From contig OY744521.1 of assembly GCA_963556195.1 (NCBI GenBank), positions 127,401,459 through 127,465,458 of the forward strand: a stretch of 64,000 nucleotides of DNA, given 5' to 3'. Within the stretch, counting starts at the first letter, position 1. The number at the start of each line of letters is the position of its first letter. Source of the DNA: Sepiola atlantica. Lineage: Eukaryota; Mollusca; Cephalopoda; Sepiida; Sepiolidae. The notes below the pieces were generated by a model, which ran no database searches, was not told the DNA's origin, and worked only from the letters and a program-made list of their open reading frames with translations. Positions 1-11,838 of the stretch are shown here, in pieces. The position numbers were made by a program, and so were the translations under genes.

Positions 1-1410
1 ATACTTTCCTTCTTTAAGTAATCTTCAAACTCGCTTGAAGTGTGCTCTCCACCCTTATCAGTGAGTTTTAACATTCTGTCCAGTGGATTTCTCCATCATT
101 GTTTTCTACTCCATGAACTTCTTGAAAGCAGCTCTCTTATGTTTGAGTACATATATCCACACAAATCTCAATTTATTGTCAACAAGAAATGATGGTGTTT
201 CCCATCCAAGCATGGCTCACAAAAGTTGATATCCTTGGTTACATCATAGTCAAGGCCAGTTACTAGTTGACCTCTTACTAATTTCTGCAAATTCTTTGCT
301 CCATGTTGACCAAAATGTCTATGCTAAATCTCCTCTTCTATGTTACTACCTGAGTGTGCAGTTGATGCATGGGCTGCTTCTTGTACTTCACTGCAGTTTA
401 AATAGCATATGTTCCCAATTTTTGAACCTGTGGCTATTATTTTCTGCTTGTCATCCAGAAGTTGACAACCTCAGTGATTTTCCAGATTTAGTAGCTCTAA
501 AGATGCTTAGTACATTATATGATAGTTTGGGAATATATAGTCTCATACAATCAGCATCTTTGGTGTTTCCTCTCTGGTACACTCAGTTCTATTGTCCATA
601 TTCTTAATGCCTCAACTGAGAATCTGTCACCAAGGGTTATTTCCTCTGCTACATCAAATTTTCTGAAAGTAATGAACTTCTTCACATCGTGACACATGTG
701 ACGTGTTGCTCCAAAGTCCACAATACAGTCGCTCTTTTTATCCACAACGCATGATGTGCAAAAAGTCCAACAACGTAGTTGTTTTCAGAACCGTTTAAGT
801 CATCCTGCATTTTTTTAGTGAATAAAGCTTTCCTTTTTTGGATAGTTCTGCTTGAAACTCTCTTTTGTATCTTCACCAAGCAATCGACATTAACGTTTAA
901 TGTGTCCGTTTATTTCCACAGTGATAACACTTACGTCCCATTTTGTTAATGTGATGTTTTGACGTCATGGCTTTCAATTCGGCACCATTAGTTTCCGTTT
1001 CTTTAACTTTAGTTTCTTCGTATAGCAATCGTTCAGTCACTAACACCCACTTGGGAACATCCTGACTTGCTTCGAGTGCTGTCGCCAACATGTTATAAGA
1101 ATCTAGGAGAGTAGCCAGGATATGTACAACTCTATCCTCCTGATCAATCAAATCGCCGATGACTGCTAACTCATCAAATATCTCCATCACCGTTTTGATG
1201 TGTTTGTGAGCAGTCACCTTCTTTTGATTTAAGGGAATATAATTTTCTCCTCAATGCTAATTTGTTAGTCCACGTTTGATTTTTAAATTGATCAGCCAAT
1301 TTCTTCCACACCACTGCAGGATCAGCAGGATCCCCAATTAAATACAGAAGTTACGGTTCCACTGAGAGCACAATCGTCGCTAAGGTGCAAACTCTCCTCA
1401 ATAAGTATTT
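1..1410 (-). mobile_element. Ty1/copia LTR retrotransposon remnant (gag to integrase, cut by window edge)
   Basis: Degenerate copia gag-pol read from about 1410 down to 1. The gag part (about 1410-897) shows the copia-type core with GDPADPAVVWKKLADQF, NKLALRRKLYSLK, EDRVVHILATL and ERLLYEET, followed by a zinc-knuckle start CYHCGNK. The protease region near 700-720 reads VDFGATRHMCHD, so the catalytic D-S-G triad has Phe in place of Ser and cannot be active. At 13-60 the integrase core stretch EHTSSEFEDYLKK is visible, so the element continues beyond the window. Several frameshifts and stops separate these blocks. Domain order on the - strand is gag, protease, integrase, as in copia (integrase before reverse transcriptase). 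No LTR is visible here. Confidence 0.88.
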
Positions 1411-1450
1411 TGTGTGTGATGTTGTATAGTATGTCTCGTAACTTGTCCAG

Positions 1451-1680
1451 CAGCAATAATACATCTCGAAGATTGGCCAGTAGCAATAATACATCTCGAA
1501 GATTGGCCAGTAGCAATAATACATCTCGAAGATTGGCCAGTAGCAATAATACATCTCGTAGATTGGCCAGTAGCAATAGTACATCTCGTAGATTGGCCAG
1601 TAGCAATAGTACGTCTCATAGATTAGTCAGTAGAAATACTATGTCTTGTAGATTGGTCAGTAGAAATAGTACATTTTAGA
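1451..1680. repeat. 30-bp minisatellite, about 7.7 copies, next to copia gag
   Basis: Tandem 30-bp units of the type CAGTAGCAATAATACATCTC plus GAAGATTGGC, with later units diverging (AGTAC, ATAGATTAGTCAG). The period is a multiple of three and the unit lacks stops in several frames, so long spurious ORFs appear on both strands. It abuts the gag-coding remnant directly, so it probably arose or inserted at the 5' part of gag. Confidence 0.93.
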
Positions 1681-4257
1681 AACATAGGCAGACATTTTAA
1701 AGCAGTTTTGTTTTGTCCATTTTTGTGAGAATAAAATTTCCTTTTCCTCTTTTATATCCCATATATTTTTGGAAATGTAATTCCCTCGCATTTGTGGAGA
1801 GAAATCAACTTTTAAATAAATGAGACTCTTTTGTCCCTGTTATCAAATCACAACTCCTCCTCCTCCTCAGTGTGGGCTGGAATTTTAAATGTTTGGGACG
1901 TTTGATTTATGGTAATTCAGTTGGATAATAAAAAACGTTTTATCTCAAACTGACTTGTTTTGTAAGCAACAGTTATTCTGATACAACCAAAGATTCATGG
2001 GTTTCTTTCTCTGTCAGCACCTCCCCTTGAATGTCCTGGCATGGCTCTAGCCTTTTTGAACGTCCTTGAAGCTTACACACCAACCAATTGCAGTTTATCA
2101 CCGTGAAGTAGGAGGAACTAGATTTACAGCCATGAGTCTCTATAATAAATTTTGTTTGTTTTTGTTTCCTTATCAAAAACGCAGCCATTACAACCTATTT
2201 TAAATTATTCTATTTCTCTCCTAGCCTCCACCCCCCTCTTCCTCCTCTGTTGAGTCAAACACGCCAGGCTGTCATCATTCACTTTTGACCACTTTTCATT
2301 ATTTGATTTATTAAAGTTTTATTTTATCTTAACATCCCCGACCCCTACCGCTCCCTCCGTTGAAAACACGTCTGTTTGGGGGAGAGCAAAAAGTTAAAAT
2401 TGACCTACAACAACTCCTTCGATCACTTTTGATAAATTTCATTTTCTCCTGCTTGTGTGTTTTATCCATTGCAAGGATGTACTGGGAAAGTCCGAACTGG
2501 AAAAGAAAGAAGAATTTTCTTCAGTATAAGAGAAAAAACAAAAACAATGAGCATTTCGTCTATAATGCCGGCATCGTGTGTCGTTGTGGATTACCAAATG
2601 AAAAGTTTTGTATGTTGGATTTGCATCCACGCACGAGAAAAATGGATTCCATACGGAAGAAACCATCCGTCTTATCGCTAAGCATCTGCCAGGTTTTGTG
2701 AGTAGAATGAACGTTTGGCATTTCTTAAACCTTTCAAATCGGAGCTATCAATATTTTGAGGTCATATTTTTTAATCATGCATTACATAGTTTATGCTAGT
2801 ACAAGTTGCAGTCTAGGGTCCCTCAATAAAGGAGAGATCAAACATGAGGTCATTGCATTACTCTATAAATAGTTTCATAAACCAATATGACAATCTTTGA
2901 GACATACTATTGCTATTGATTTCAGCTTATTTTTTACATGCAAAAAATGCTCTCTGAGTTGAATGGAGATTTCTTTTTTGAGAAGGTGGTTTTAACTCGA
3001 AATATGAAAAAAAAATAACACCATACCATCTTTGATTCGTTACAATATGTTGGTAAATATTTAATCGATAATTATTGAATTCTTCAATATTGTCATTTTA
3101 TATACGTTTGCCTCATATGATTTTCTATCAAATTGTCTTCAACCTAATATTACATTGTCACTGTTTTCAATAATCAAAATTTTTACACACTACACACAAT
3201 GCTTCAAGCAAACTACAACACCCTTTTAATCTCATATTTATTTCGATGGTTGTATCGTTGAAATATGTCTGGTCCCGTAACCTGTGATTGCCTGGCTGAT
3301 GCCAAGTGTATGGTCACAAGAAAAGCAATCACAAAAACAACTGTTAGACCGTTGAGTTACCTATGATTTAACTTCTGTAACAAAAGTTTGGTGATCTATT
3401 GGGAAGTGCAAACTATCTAGGGGGGGGGGGCATTCATGAGTACCCCATATGCTAATTTGATTTGCAATAAATCGCAAAATTGTGATTTTTTTTCAAAAAA
3501 TATTTTTATTAAAATCAAAAGATGGAAAGTCTAGTTTATTTAAAGAATTTAAATTAAGTTTATTTCAATGTAAATGTTGCTAAAATATATAATGAGTAAA
3601 ACAATATTCAAGACGAATGTGGGAAAGTTTCAGGTTGGCTCTGTCTGTCTCCGAGAGGGCCCAAAAATTTCTATAAATCAGCTTAGCTTGAGATGTCAGC
3701 AGTTTTTTTTTTATTATTTCATTTTTACCAAATAATCTCCCTACATCATACATTTTTCACATATCTTTGACAACTTATACAAAATTCTTTTCGTTTTTTG
3801 AAGAATAAGAAATCCATCTTTACGATTTCTTGCAAGCAGTAATGGATTTGTGTGTAAACTTGTGAGACTCAAGAACCTTAACATCTCGTAGACTTTTCCA
3901 TAGAAACTTATAACACACTCGTCTGTAAACAACCTTTTTGTTCACTTCATTTCAGAATAATACAACCTTTGAATGAGAATAGATTTGACATTAGCCATGA
4001 TTTCTGTAAAATCTGATCTAAAAATATCATCCTCTCCGTTCTCTCATTTTAATTCTTTCAATCCGTTCAGATATTTATGACAGTCTATTTTGAATGAAAT
4101 CTTTCTCAAAATGTATGAAGACATAATTACAAAGATCTAAGGAGAAGAGTGTGCAGCCATGACACTCGCTCAATTTGACAGCAAAGTTGTCGCATTTCGT
4201 AGAGTGCCACCAGATATCTAATATATAAAGAAGAGTCACTTTTTCTTCTTTTGATGG
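1681..4257. other. AT-rich non-coding stretch
   Basis: No gene supported. The longest open frame (2360-2701) has no recognisable motif and no convincing coding character; an overlapping frame at 2457-2681 is equally open. A G10 tract lies at 3421-3430. Nothing else distinctive was seen. Confidence 0.6.
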
Positions 4258-4812
4258 TACAGTTTCATAACCAAAAGCTATATAAAAATATAGCCTAATA
4301 ACTAAAAACTATATAAAAATATAGCTTCATAACCAAAAGCTATATAAAAATATAGTTTCATAACCGAACACTATATAAAAATATAGCTCCATAACCAAAA
4401 GCTATATAAAAATATAGCCTCATAACCAAACGCTATATAAAAATATAGCTTCATTACCAAAAGCTATATAAAAATATGGCTTTGTAACAAAAAGCTACAT
4501 AAAAATATAGCTTCATAACCAAAACTACATAAAAATATAGCTTAATAACCAAAAGCTACATAAAAATATAGCTTCATAACCAAAAGCTACATAAAGATAT
4601 AGCTTCATTACCAAAAGCTACATAAAGATATAGCTTCATTACCAAAAACTACATAAAGATATAGCTTCATAACCAAAAGCTACATAAAGATATAGTTTCA
4701 TAACCAAAAGCTACATAAAAATATAGCCTCATAACCAAAACTTACTTAAAAATATAGCCTCATAACCAAAAGCTATATAAAATTATCACTTCATAACCAA
4801 AAGCTATATAAA
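4258..4812. repeat. 31-bp satellite array, about 18 copies
   Basis: Tandem units of about 31 bp, consensus AACCAAAAGCTATATAAAAA then TATAGCTTCAT. Neighbouring units share variants: CTACATAAAGATATAG in the centre and CTATATAAAAATATAG at the left side. This indicates local duplication of blocks. Each unit contains TATATAAA but no gene follows. Confidence 0.95.
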
Positions 4813-6666
4813 ACACGTTTGAATCATTCATTTTTGGCTTTAATGCCATGTGTCAGAAACAAAAAATATTTTATTTTCAATTGCATTTACTGATTTTAAG
4901 ATTTAGTTCTGCTTGAAGTTTTCTCTTTGATTACACATTTTCAAGAGCAGGTGACGGTATTTTCACTCTGTGTCTGATATCTAGTGTGACTCTTTTCATC
5001 TACTATAAAAAATGTATTTCGCTTTGGAACATTGTTAGACTGGGCCATTTGTTACTGATCACCTTTGCATCATCAGTTGCTTACATCATTAATAAAAAAA
5101 AAAACTCTCCATTTCCATACCTATAAGTGCCATTCAGAATAATAAAAAAAAAACTGCGTAACAGAAATATAAAAATATTTTAAAAATTATTTTCACATCA
5201 ATACAAGGTGAAAAACTGTTCTTTTTATTTAATGATATAAGCGGCCTTCAAACTCATCCATTCACTTATTCATAAACAGTCACTTCATCTTATGGTAAGT
5301 TTAATATTTACTTTTCATTTATTTATGAAATATTCTTCATATTATTTCCTTAATAGCTAGTGGACTTATTTTTCAGCTTAATATACATTATTAAACAGCA
5401 TTTACTTATTCTATGATATTGCATTTACATTATATTTATAATTCATTATATTTAAACGAGCTGACATTTTCTTAACTTTATTAGCGAAATCGTCCATGAA
5501 TTTCAATCACTGAAATAATATACTTTTTAATCAAACTTGATATAACTTGGTAAATAGTTATAAATAACAAAATAACCCAGAGTGTAAAGGCCTTAAAATA
5601 GTATGGTTTATTCCAACGTATATATCTTGTACAAAGAATAGTAACTACAGGTAATCCAATAGGATTTACAGAATACAATCGAATGACCATATTATTGTTC
5701 GTAGTCATATTTATTGTCCAGACTAGTTCACTTATTTAGTGACTGAGAGGAGTCCGGTATCCCATCACAATAAAACTCAAGTGAAAATAGACATTTTTGA
5801 AAATTCTATTTTTTTATCTTTTGGTTGGGAAAAGATTTTTCCAGCTGAAATTTTCTTAACTTCATGATTTCAAGTTGACATAAACATGGCCTCCTTCCCA
5901 TAATAAAACAAACGTTACTAATACAACTGAACCAGCAGGCAATTCTGCTGCTGATATTATAAAACATGTAAAATTCAATGATATTAAGTTGGCATACATA
6001 CATTCTCTTATCCCTGAATTTAATATGGTAAAAAATTATAACTTTATTTTTTAAGTAAATCGTCCATGAATTTTAACCACTTAAATTAAATGTGTGTGAA
6101 AACTGTCAGACATTTTTAAATGACTCCTGGCAAACGCTGGGTTTGTACAGTTATTTATAAATGTATGCCTTAAACAAAACAAATTCTAAAGTATTTATGC
6201 AATAGGGTTCAGAGGTGAGAGAAGCAGTTACTTGGGTTCTTCAGTTTTCCCAGGCAACACCGGCACACAGGTCCCATTAGTTGTGCCTAAACAACAAAAA
6301 GCAAAAAAAATTCTAACTTGAACATCATAACTTGTTTCAAATCTAGATTCTCTTTAATTCCCTTCAGTTAAAAAATCCTGATGCTACCCGATCAGGCTGT
6401 CTGAAGATACCGGCTTCTTGACTTAAAATACACCAAACATTGATGTTATTGTTTGTATTTTCTTTTCCTTTGCACAACTCAAAAGCTAAAAGCAACATTT
6501 TCCTCTACAAAACAACCAAACCAAGCACCATGAATGAATACTTGAAGATATAAAGAACTTGAAGCATAAAAACTTTTAATAAAATGACCTGATTCGACAT
6601 TAAATAACCCAAAAAGGGTTGATATGCTGTAAAACAAAACAAAACAACCAAACCAAACACCATGAA
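4813..6666. other. AT-rich non-coding stretch with a short dispersed repeat
   Basis: No gene supported. The motif AAATCGTCCATGAATTT followed by YAAYCAC occurs at about 5487 and again at about 6057. Related ATTTTCTTAACTT motifs lie at 5466 and 5852, so part of this stretch is an old direct duplication. Another direct repeat (CAACCAAACCAARCACCATGAAT) occurs at about 6508 and 6640. Confidence 0.5.
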
Positions 6667-6798
6667 TAAATTATTTTAAAATATAAAGAACTTAAAAAAA
6701 GAAAAAGAAACGAAAAATATGTTTCAAGCTAAATTGCTTGAAACATATTTTTCGTTTCTTTTTCTTTTTTCAAGTTCTTTATATTTTAAAATAATTTA
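6667..6798. repeat. Near-perfect 132-bp hairpin
   Basis: Sequence from 6667 pairs with its own complement ending at 6798; the apex is GCTAAATTGC near 6728-6737. Arms are about 60 bp with very few mismatches, and include AACGAAAAATATGTTTCAAG and its complement. Such a structure is typical of a tiny foldback element or a template-switch product. If transcribed it would form a long double-stranded RNA. Confidence 0.9.
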
Positions 6799-7261
6799 AA
6801 CAACAATGGTTTATTACTGTTGGGGAGGGGATCAGAAGTATCTAATTTATCTCCCTTGGATTTATTTTTGGACAATGTTTGAGAATACGCTGTCCTGTCT
6901 GGAATTTTCTTTCCTTGTCTTTTACCACACAAATTGAAATGAAAGTACAAATTAAATACAAAATATTTTTGCACGAGGATGCGGTTGTTATTACCAATTA
7001 TTATCATTCAGAATACAACATTCAGAGATATATGCATACAGCATAATCACATTGAAACACCAGTTCTTGTTGGATCACCAAAGTAAAGTGACATTGAGCC
7101 TGATTAGTATCAGATGGGTAATCATTTGGGAATACCAGCAACTGTATGTCATCTCCCCTGACTGGGATATATATACGGCTGGGAACCGCTTGTGAATTTG
7201 ATATTTCCTAGAAATTCCCTCTTTCAGAGAAAGCCGGTTCAGAGTTGTTTTTTTTAATTCA

Positions 7262-7350
7262 GAGATAGGTTACTTTAGAAGTCAATTTCTAAAAGCCACC
7301 CAACATATGCCAGCATGTAAAACAGACGTTAAACTGACTATGATGATGAT
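7262..7350 (+). mobile_element. RTE-type LINE 3' end fragment
   Basis: This matches the 3' end of the RTE copy at 28520-28615: GGTTRSTTTRGAAGTCARTTTCTAAAA, then GCCAGCATGTAAA, then TTAAAC and a short ATGATGATG tail. Only the last about 90 bp is present, a typical 5'-truncated insertion. Confidence 0.75.
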
Positions 7351-8107
7351 GACTATTTTTTTCTGGCACATCATTCGAAGTATATGAATGCATCATCGGA
7401 GCATGGTTTTTAATAGGCCTGACAATCATTCCATCAAATATCTTTCAAAACTCGAGCAGGCTTCGCCTGTAGAGTACGTTTTCATGATAGCAGTCGCATA
7501 GACTCTCAGAAGAGAACAATACAAAGTAAGTAACATTTACTTATTCATTGCTGACGCATCTTTCTCTATCTAGGGTCTTGACAGCATATGTCCTTTCTTA
7601 TTGTATTTGAGACCTTAATGTATTCTTTCTTTAGTATTTAAGTCTGTGGTTCTTCCTTTGTATATCATATTGTGTACTACATTACATGTTTCATATTCTC
7701 CTTTTATATTTGCCGGAGACAGGATTTAAGAAGGGGTGAGAGGAAGTCGAAAAGAAAGCAGCAATTATGTACACCCCCCTCGAGGATCGTAAAGTTAGGA
7801 TTGGCAAAAGGTCCCTGTCTGAATGTGAGGTGGTCATATAAGGCGACACCTGTAAGGTGATGTCTCCTTCTATACTGCAGTTGAAACTGATGTCAAAAAG
7901 GATTTTGTCTCGTACTTTGTGAAAATTTTCCAAATAAATAGTGCGATTTCCTTAATTCTGTTTTATTTTTATTTTCTTTGGCAACACACACACAAAAGAT
8001 ACTTAACCAACTCGTTTTATAGAGAACCTTCAACAGACAAAAATAAAACTAATTTCTTATGTTTCTATGGTTTTTTTTTTCAATCCTAATCTTTTGTGAT
8101 TTTTCAG
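7351..8107. other. Presumed intron sequence upstream of exon A
   Basis: No gene supported. The open frame at 7672-7860 has no recognisable motif and low credibility. The 3' end (about 8060-8107) is T-rich and ends in the splice acceptor ATTTTTCAG used by the next exon. Confidence 0.45.
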
Positions 8108-8295
8108 TTCATCTCGCCTGTCGTCCACACCACTTACTTTCTCGATGACCACACTTCCAAATGCTGATCTTTCAAGGTTATCCATATCAACTGAAAATCA
8201 CAACGAGGCTGATATTCAGTTTGTGACTGCAGAACATCAACAATCCGAAAAAATGAAACATCATAATGTGATAAAGAAGCCATTTTTTGAAAAGG
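8108..8295 (+). CDS. Coding exon A of an unidentified host gene (internal exon)
   Basis: Open exon bounded by an acceptor (GTGATTTTTCAG before 8108) and a donor (G|GTAATTT at 8296). It enters in phase 2 and leaves in phase 1. The frame encodes a Ser/Thr-rich, probably disordered stretch that begins SSRLSSTPLTF, continues with RLSISTENHNEADIQF and ends VIKKPFFEK. The downstream exons at 24170, 40797 and 42847 continue the same frame through phase-1 junctions, which is the main argument that all four are real. An ATG at 8145 is in frame, but the frame is open upstream to the acceptor, so I take this as an internal exon with earlier exons outside the window. No domain was recognised. The match of phases is seen; that it forms one transcript is inferred. 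Confidence 0.68.
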
Positions 8296-10153
8296 GTAAT
8301 TTTTTTATCAGATTTTTTTTGAAGATAACAGATTTCTCCTGCAAACATTTTTTACTCTAAATATTATTCATATTCATACAATGGGTGTTTGTACTCAGTG
8401 ACCTTTTAATTTTGTAATTTAAATTTTTTTAATAAAAAAAAAATTTAATTGTATTTATTTAAAAGTAAATAGATTTAGTGATTTAGTGACATATTTTTGT
8501 ACGTTGCGCTATTGCATTTTTGATTTCAATAAATAATCGATTAATAGTAAATAAAAAAATAATAATGTGAAAGTCACGTAGAGATGAGAAACACATACAC
8601 GACAAGTGTTAGCATAATTTTATTAATATAGACATTAATCTAATATATAAAATTAAGTCAGTTGAATTTCTGTTAGACCAACAAAGCATTGATAGATAAT
8701 TGATTCTGCCTAACCTGTGAATTTGAGTAATTTTTAATCTATGTCCTTTACATAAAAAAATCCATTCAATTTCATCTATTACAAAATCTATCTGACCCAA
8801 AATTCTTTTAGTAAGAGAAACTTTACAGTAAACACCACTAACACTTGATAGATATGATTGTCCAATGAAATCGCTCAGTTTATTAACATTCTCCCTTTCT
8901 TAACATTGGAAATTGCAAATAGTGTTGTAATTCACTGGGTAGGTATTCATTCTCATTTCATTATTTTCTCTTTCGTTAACTTTCCACATCAATTTTCGTT
9001 GATTAAAAACTATTCACTTTATGACACACATAATATTAACATGAAAATGCTGTCATCAATTAACACTGCATTATCTTGATTCACATGGATCTGTAGCAGT
9101 TACATGACTGAGGTCTACTTTCTTTTGTATGTGCACACAATCTCTTGCATGGTGATTAGTTGTAGTTCGTTGGCGTAAACAAGCATATTAAAATATGTGT
9201 AGAAATACACCAGGTAATTCGAATACTTCTGCACGTGTGCAGCTTTCTGTTTCTGCCCGCCACCTTAATGCAAAAATATAATTCAGTTCCTGAACAGATG
9301 CTGTGGAGACGAGACACTAAAATCATCTTCTCATTCCTTGCCAGGAAATGAGAAGATGAGATTGAACTCCAGAACTCAATCTTCTGTCTTTAGCTAAAGT
9401 CTGCCTGCCGAACCAACTTGCCTTACATTCTTGTGTTTCTGTGTTAATGAAACGGTTAAATAAAGGTGATTTTATTATAGTGCAGATGTTGGTATTTTTA
9501 TATGGAACTCTAGTGACTCTCTTATTCTTATTCTTCATTCCAAGCTAGCTCAGTCAGATAGATCCAGACACGGCCACCTTTACAAGATCGCTATCTCCCA
9601 TCTCTGGCAAGCGACTCTTCAAAACATACCAACCCTCACTATAGATCCATATGTCAACTACAGATTCCAATATTTATAAAAAATCCAATTTCTTCTTTCA
9701 TTCATTCTTCTTTCAGTTGTGTATCTCTCTCTATCTACTTGATATATTCAGACGATTTCCGTTACTTTGCTGTTTCGGTCTTGACATAAACTAATTATTA
9801 ATATTCTTACATTGATACGATCACACAGTGACAGCTTTAATTAGTTTTGTTCAGATTTTGAACGGATACTACATAAAATGAGTTTAGCAATTATATCATA
9901 TACTGTTAAATTTAAATATATCGTATTAAACTACTTTGTATGCTAGTATATGTGTATTTAGGGCAACTATGTTAAACGAGGGGTTGGAAGTTCGCTCATA
10001 ACTGTCGGCTACATTTTTTTCAGCATTTTTTCCTTACATGATACTTTGGATATTAACATGTATTCAGTTATGCTGATTTTCGTTCATAAAATCAAAACAT
10101 TGCCATGACAATTCCCCCGACCCAAACAAGAAAATATGTACATTGGTAGGTAT
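8296..10153. other. Start of the 15.9-kb intron; contains an LTR-like repeat
   Basis: Intron sequence between exon A and exon B. 8296-9120 holds nothing recognisable. 9121-9665 is the repeat described separately. 9666-10153 is AT-rich without features. Confidence 0.5.
9121..9665 (+). repeat. LTR-like repeat, copy 1
   Basis: Diverged relative of 24885-25440. Aligned landmarks in both, in the same order, are a dyad (CATCTTCTCATT...AATGAGAAGATG here), GTTAAATAAA (polyadenylation-type hexamer), a GATGTT segment, GGAACTCTRGTRAC and CAGTCAGATA...GGCTATCTCC-type sequence. About 550 bp with a central AATAAA and no coding capacity fits a solo LTR, but no TG...CA ends or target duplication were resolved, so another interspersed repeat is possible. 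Confidence 0.5.
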
Positions 10154-10762
10154 TAGTAATGGGACGATTCCAATCTTTTCCCATGATTCCGATACAATTC
10201 CCGATTCTGTTCTAAATTCCCGATTCCGATACAATTAGTGATTCCGATTCTAAAATTGCCTAATAGCCAAATCGTCTAAAAAAGTAGAATTTCATTTGAT
10301 TGTTTTTTGGGGGAGGGGGGGGGGTAGCAGAGAGTCCTCATCTACATTTAAATGTAATTTTCTTTCTAATTTGACAAACTTCTTAATGTTTTCCCTTTAT
10401 GTATTGTATCCAAGATTTCTATAAACTCATTGTGAGATTGTCATCTATATATTTCCCTGGTGCTATTTTTGTCTCATTTATCTACTCGTGTCATTTTTAC
10501 CGGTGACATTTTTACCGAAATTTGTTATTATGATTTCTAAATTTAATTTTACTGGTAGTTTAAAATCAATAAGTATTTATCATTTTATCATTAATACAAG
10601 CAATGCAAAATAAAGTTTTAAGCAACAACAAAAAACAAATAAATTAAAAACATTGTTTTTGGAATCGGAAATTAGGCTCAGATTTTTCCGATTACGATAC
10701 CTCAGAAACTTCCAATTTTTCCGATTCCTGATTCCCAATTCCAATTAATTATCCCAACACTA
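10154..10762. mobile_element. Non-autonomous hAT-like element (MITE)
   Basis: Ends are imperfect inverted repeats: TAGTAATGGGACGATTCCAA at the left and, on the other strand from 10762, TAGTGTTGGGATAATTAATT then GGAATTGGGAATC. Both arms are made of GATTCCGAT-type words. The TAGTGTTGGG-like end and about 609-bp length fit a hAT derivative. Flanks GTAGGTAT and ATGAGTAT agree at 5 of 8 positions, a possible decayed 8-bp target duplication. It has no coding capacity. Confidence 0.6.
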
Positions 10763-10763
10763 A

Positions 10764-11838
10764 TGAGTATTCCATGAAAAATGCCAGTATACTGAAATCA
10801 TATGCCCTTAATAGGGTTAAGATTAAAATTTGTATATACTCAACACTAAATGTACAAAAGCAAAGAAATTCCCAAATTTTTACACTTTTATTGTCATTAA
10901 GGGTATGCGAGCACAACAGGGCTATGTATTTTACTGGTAGGAATTTTTCTTCAGCACAAAACATCGAACAAGAATTAATCGTATATACAAAATCTTTTGG
11001 GCGTTTCCGAAAGGAATTCGGCTGGAACTCATCGTCTTCTTTTGACAAACGTTCTGATCGATCTGATGTTCTTATGGAAGCTACCTAATATCGACTGGGC
11101 CTAGGTCGATCCAGTAAGAACTTAGACTTTGGCTGTAGGCTACGTGTTGAACCCTTAGGCAAGGTTACAAATTAAGAACCGAAATAAAGTTTAATTCTAT
11201 TGCCCATATTTGTCATATTAGAGCCCTAGGGTACTGTTTTTAGTTCAAAGAAAACGAAAATTTCAGTGAAATGAGAAATACCAAGGTTTACAGTTCACAT
11301 TTTTTGATTTATAAGATTTAAAATTTTTATTTGAGGAACTTCAATCTGAATTGTAAGAAAATGTATTGTATTGTTAAAAAAATACAGTAAAACTCGTTTA
11401 TATATTAAAAAACATGATGAAAGTTGTTAATTCTAATAAATTAAAGTGTGAAACATAAAATTGACTTATATACAACAAGAATACCTTCATTTTCCTTAAT
11501 ACATAACAATGCTGCTTGTGTCGTATGAATAATGGTCCCACTCGGGCGTGATTGATAAGGATACTATAAAGGTAAGTAAAATACCAGTTAAAATGTTTAT
11601 TGGCAATGCTTATATTAACAGTGCTAAAATAGTAACAATGTTTATATTTTTTATAAGAAAAATTCCTACCAGTAAAATACATAGCCCTGTTGTGCTCACA
11701 TACCCTTAATGACAATAAAAGTGTAAAAATTTGGAAATTTCTTTGCTTTTGTACATTTAGTGTTGAGTATATACAAATTTTCATCTTAACCCTATTAAGG
11801 GCATATGATTTCAGTATACTGGCATTTTTCATGGAATG
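10764..11838. mobile_element. Element with 180-bp inverted repeats
   Basis: 10766-10951 is repeated in inverse orientation at 11658-11836 with high identity; both begin (outside in) ATTCCATGAAAAATGCCAGT. The internal 700 bp has no recognisable gene. The arms create two mirrored spurious ORFs. It directly adjoins the hAT-like element. No clear target duplication was found, so it may be a MITE or an inverted duplication. Confidence 0.7.

Noticed and set aside
1322..1679. Tandem-peptide ORFs on both strands
   Set aside because: Produced by a minisatellite whose period is divisible by three.
2360..2701. 113-codon ORF as a gene
   Set aside because: Overlapping frames are equally open, no motif, no splice or homologous support.
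4258..4812. CRISPR-like array
   Set aside because: Units are contiguous without unique spacers; a eukaryotic satellite.
7672..7860. Basic 62-codon ORF (RRGERKSKRKQQ) as a coding exon
   Set aside because: Lacks a convincing splice pair and does not join in frame with exon A.
11398..11832. 144-codon ORF
   Set aside because: Half of it is the inverted repeat mirrored from 10774; no protein-like pattern.
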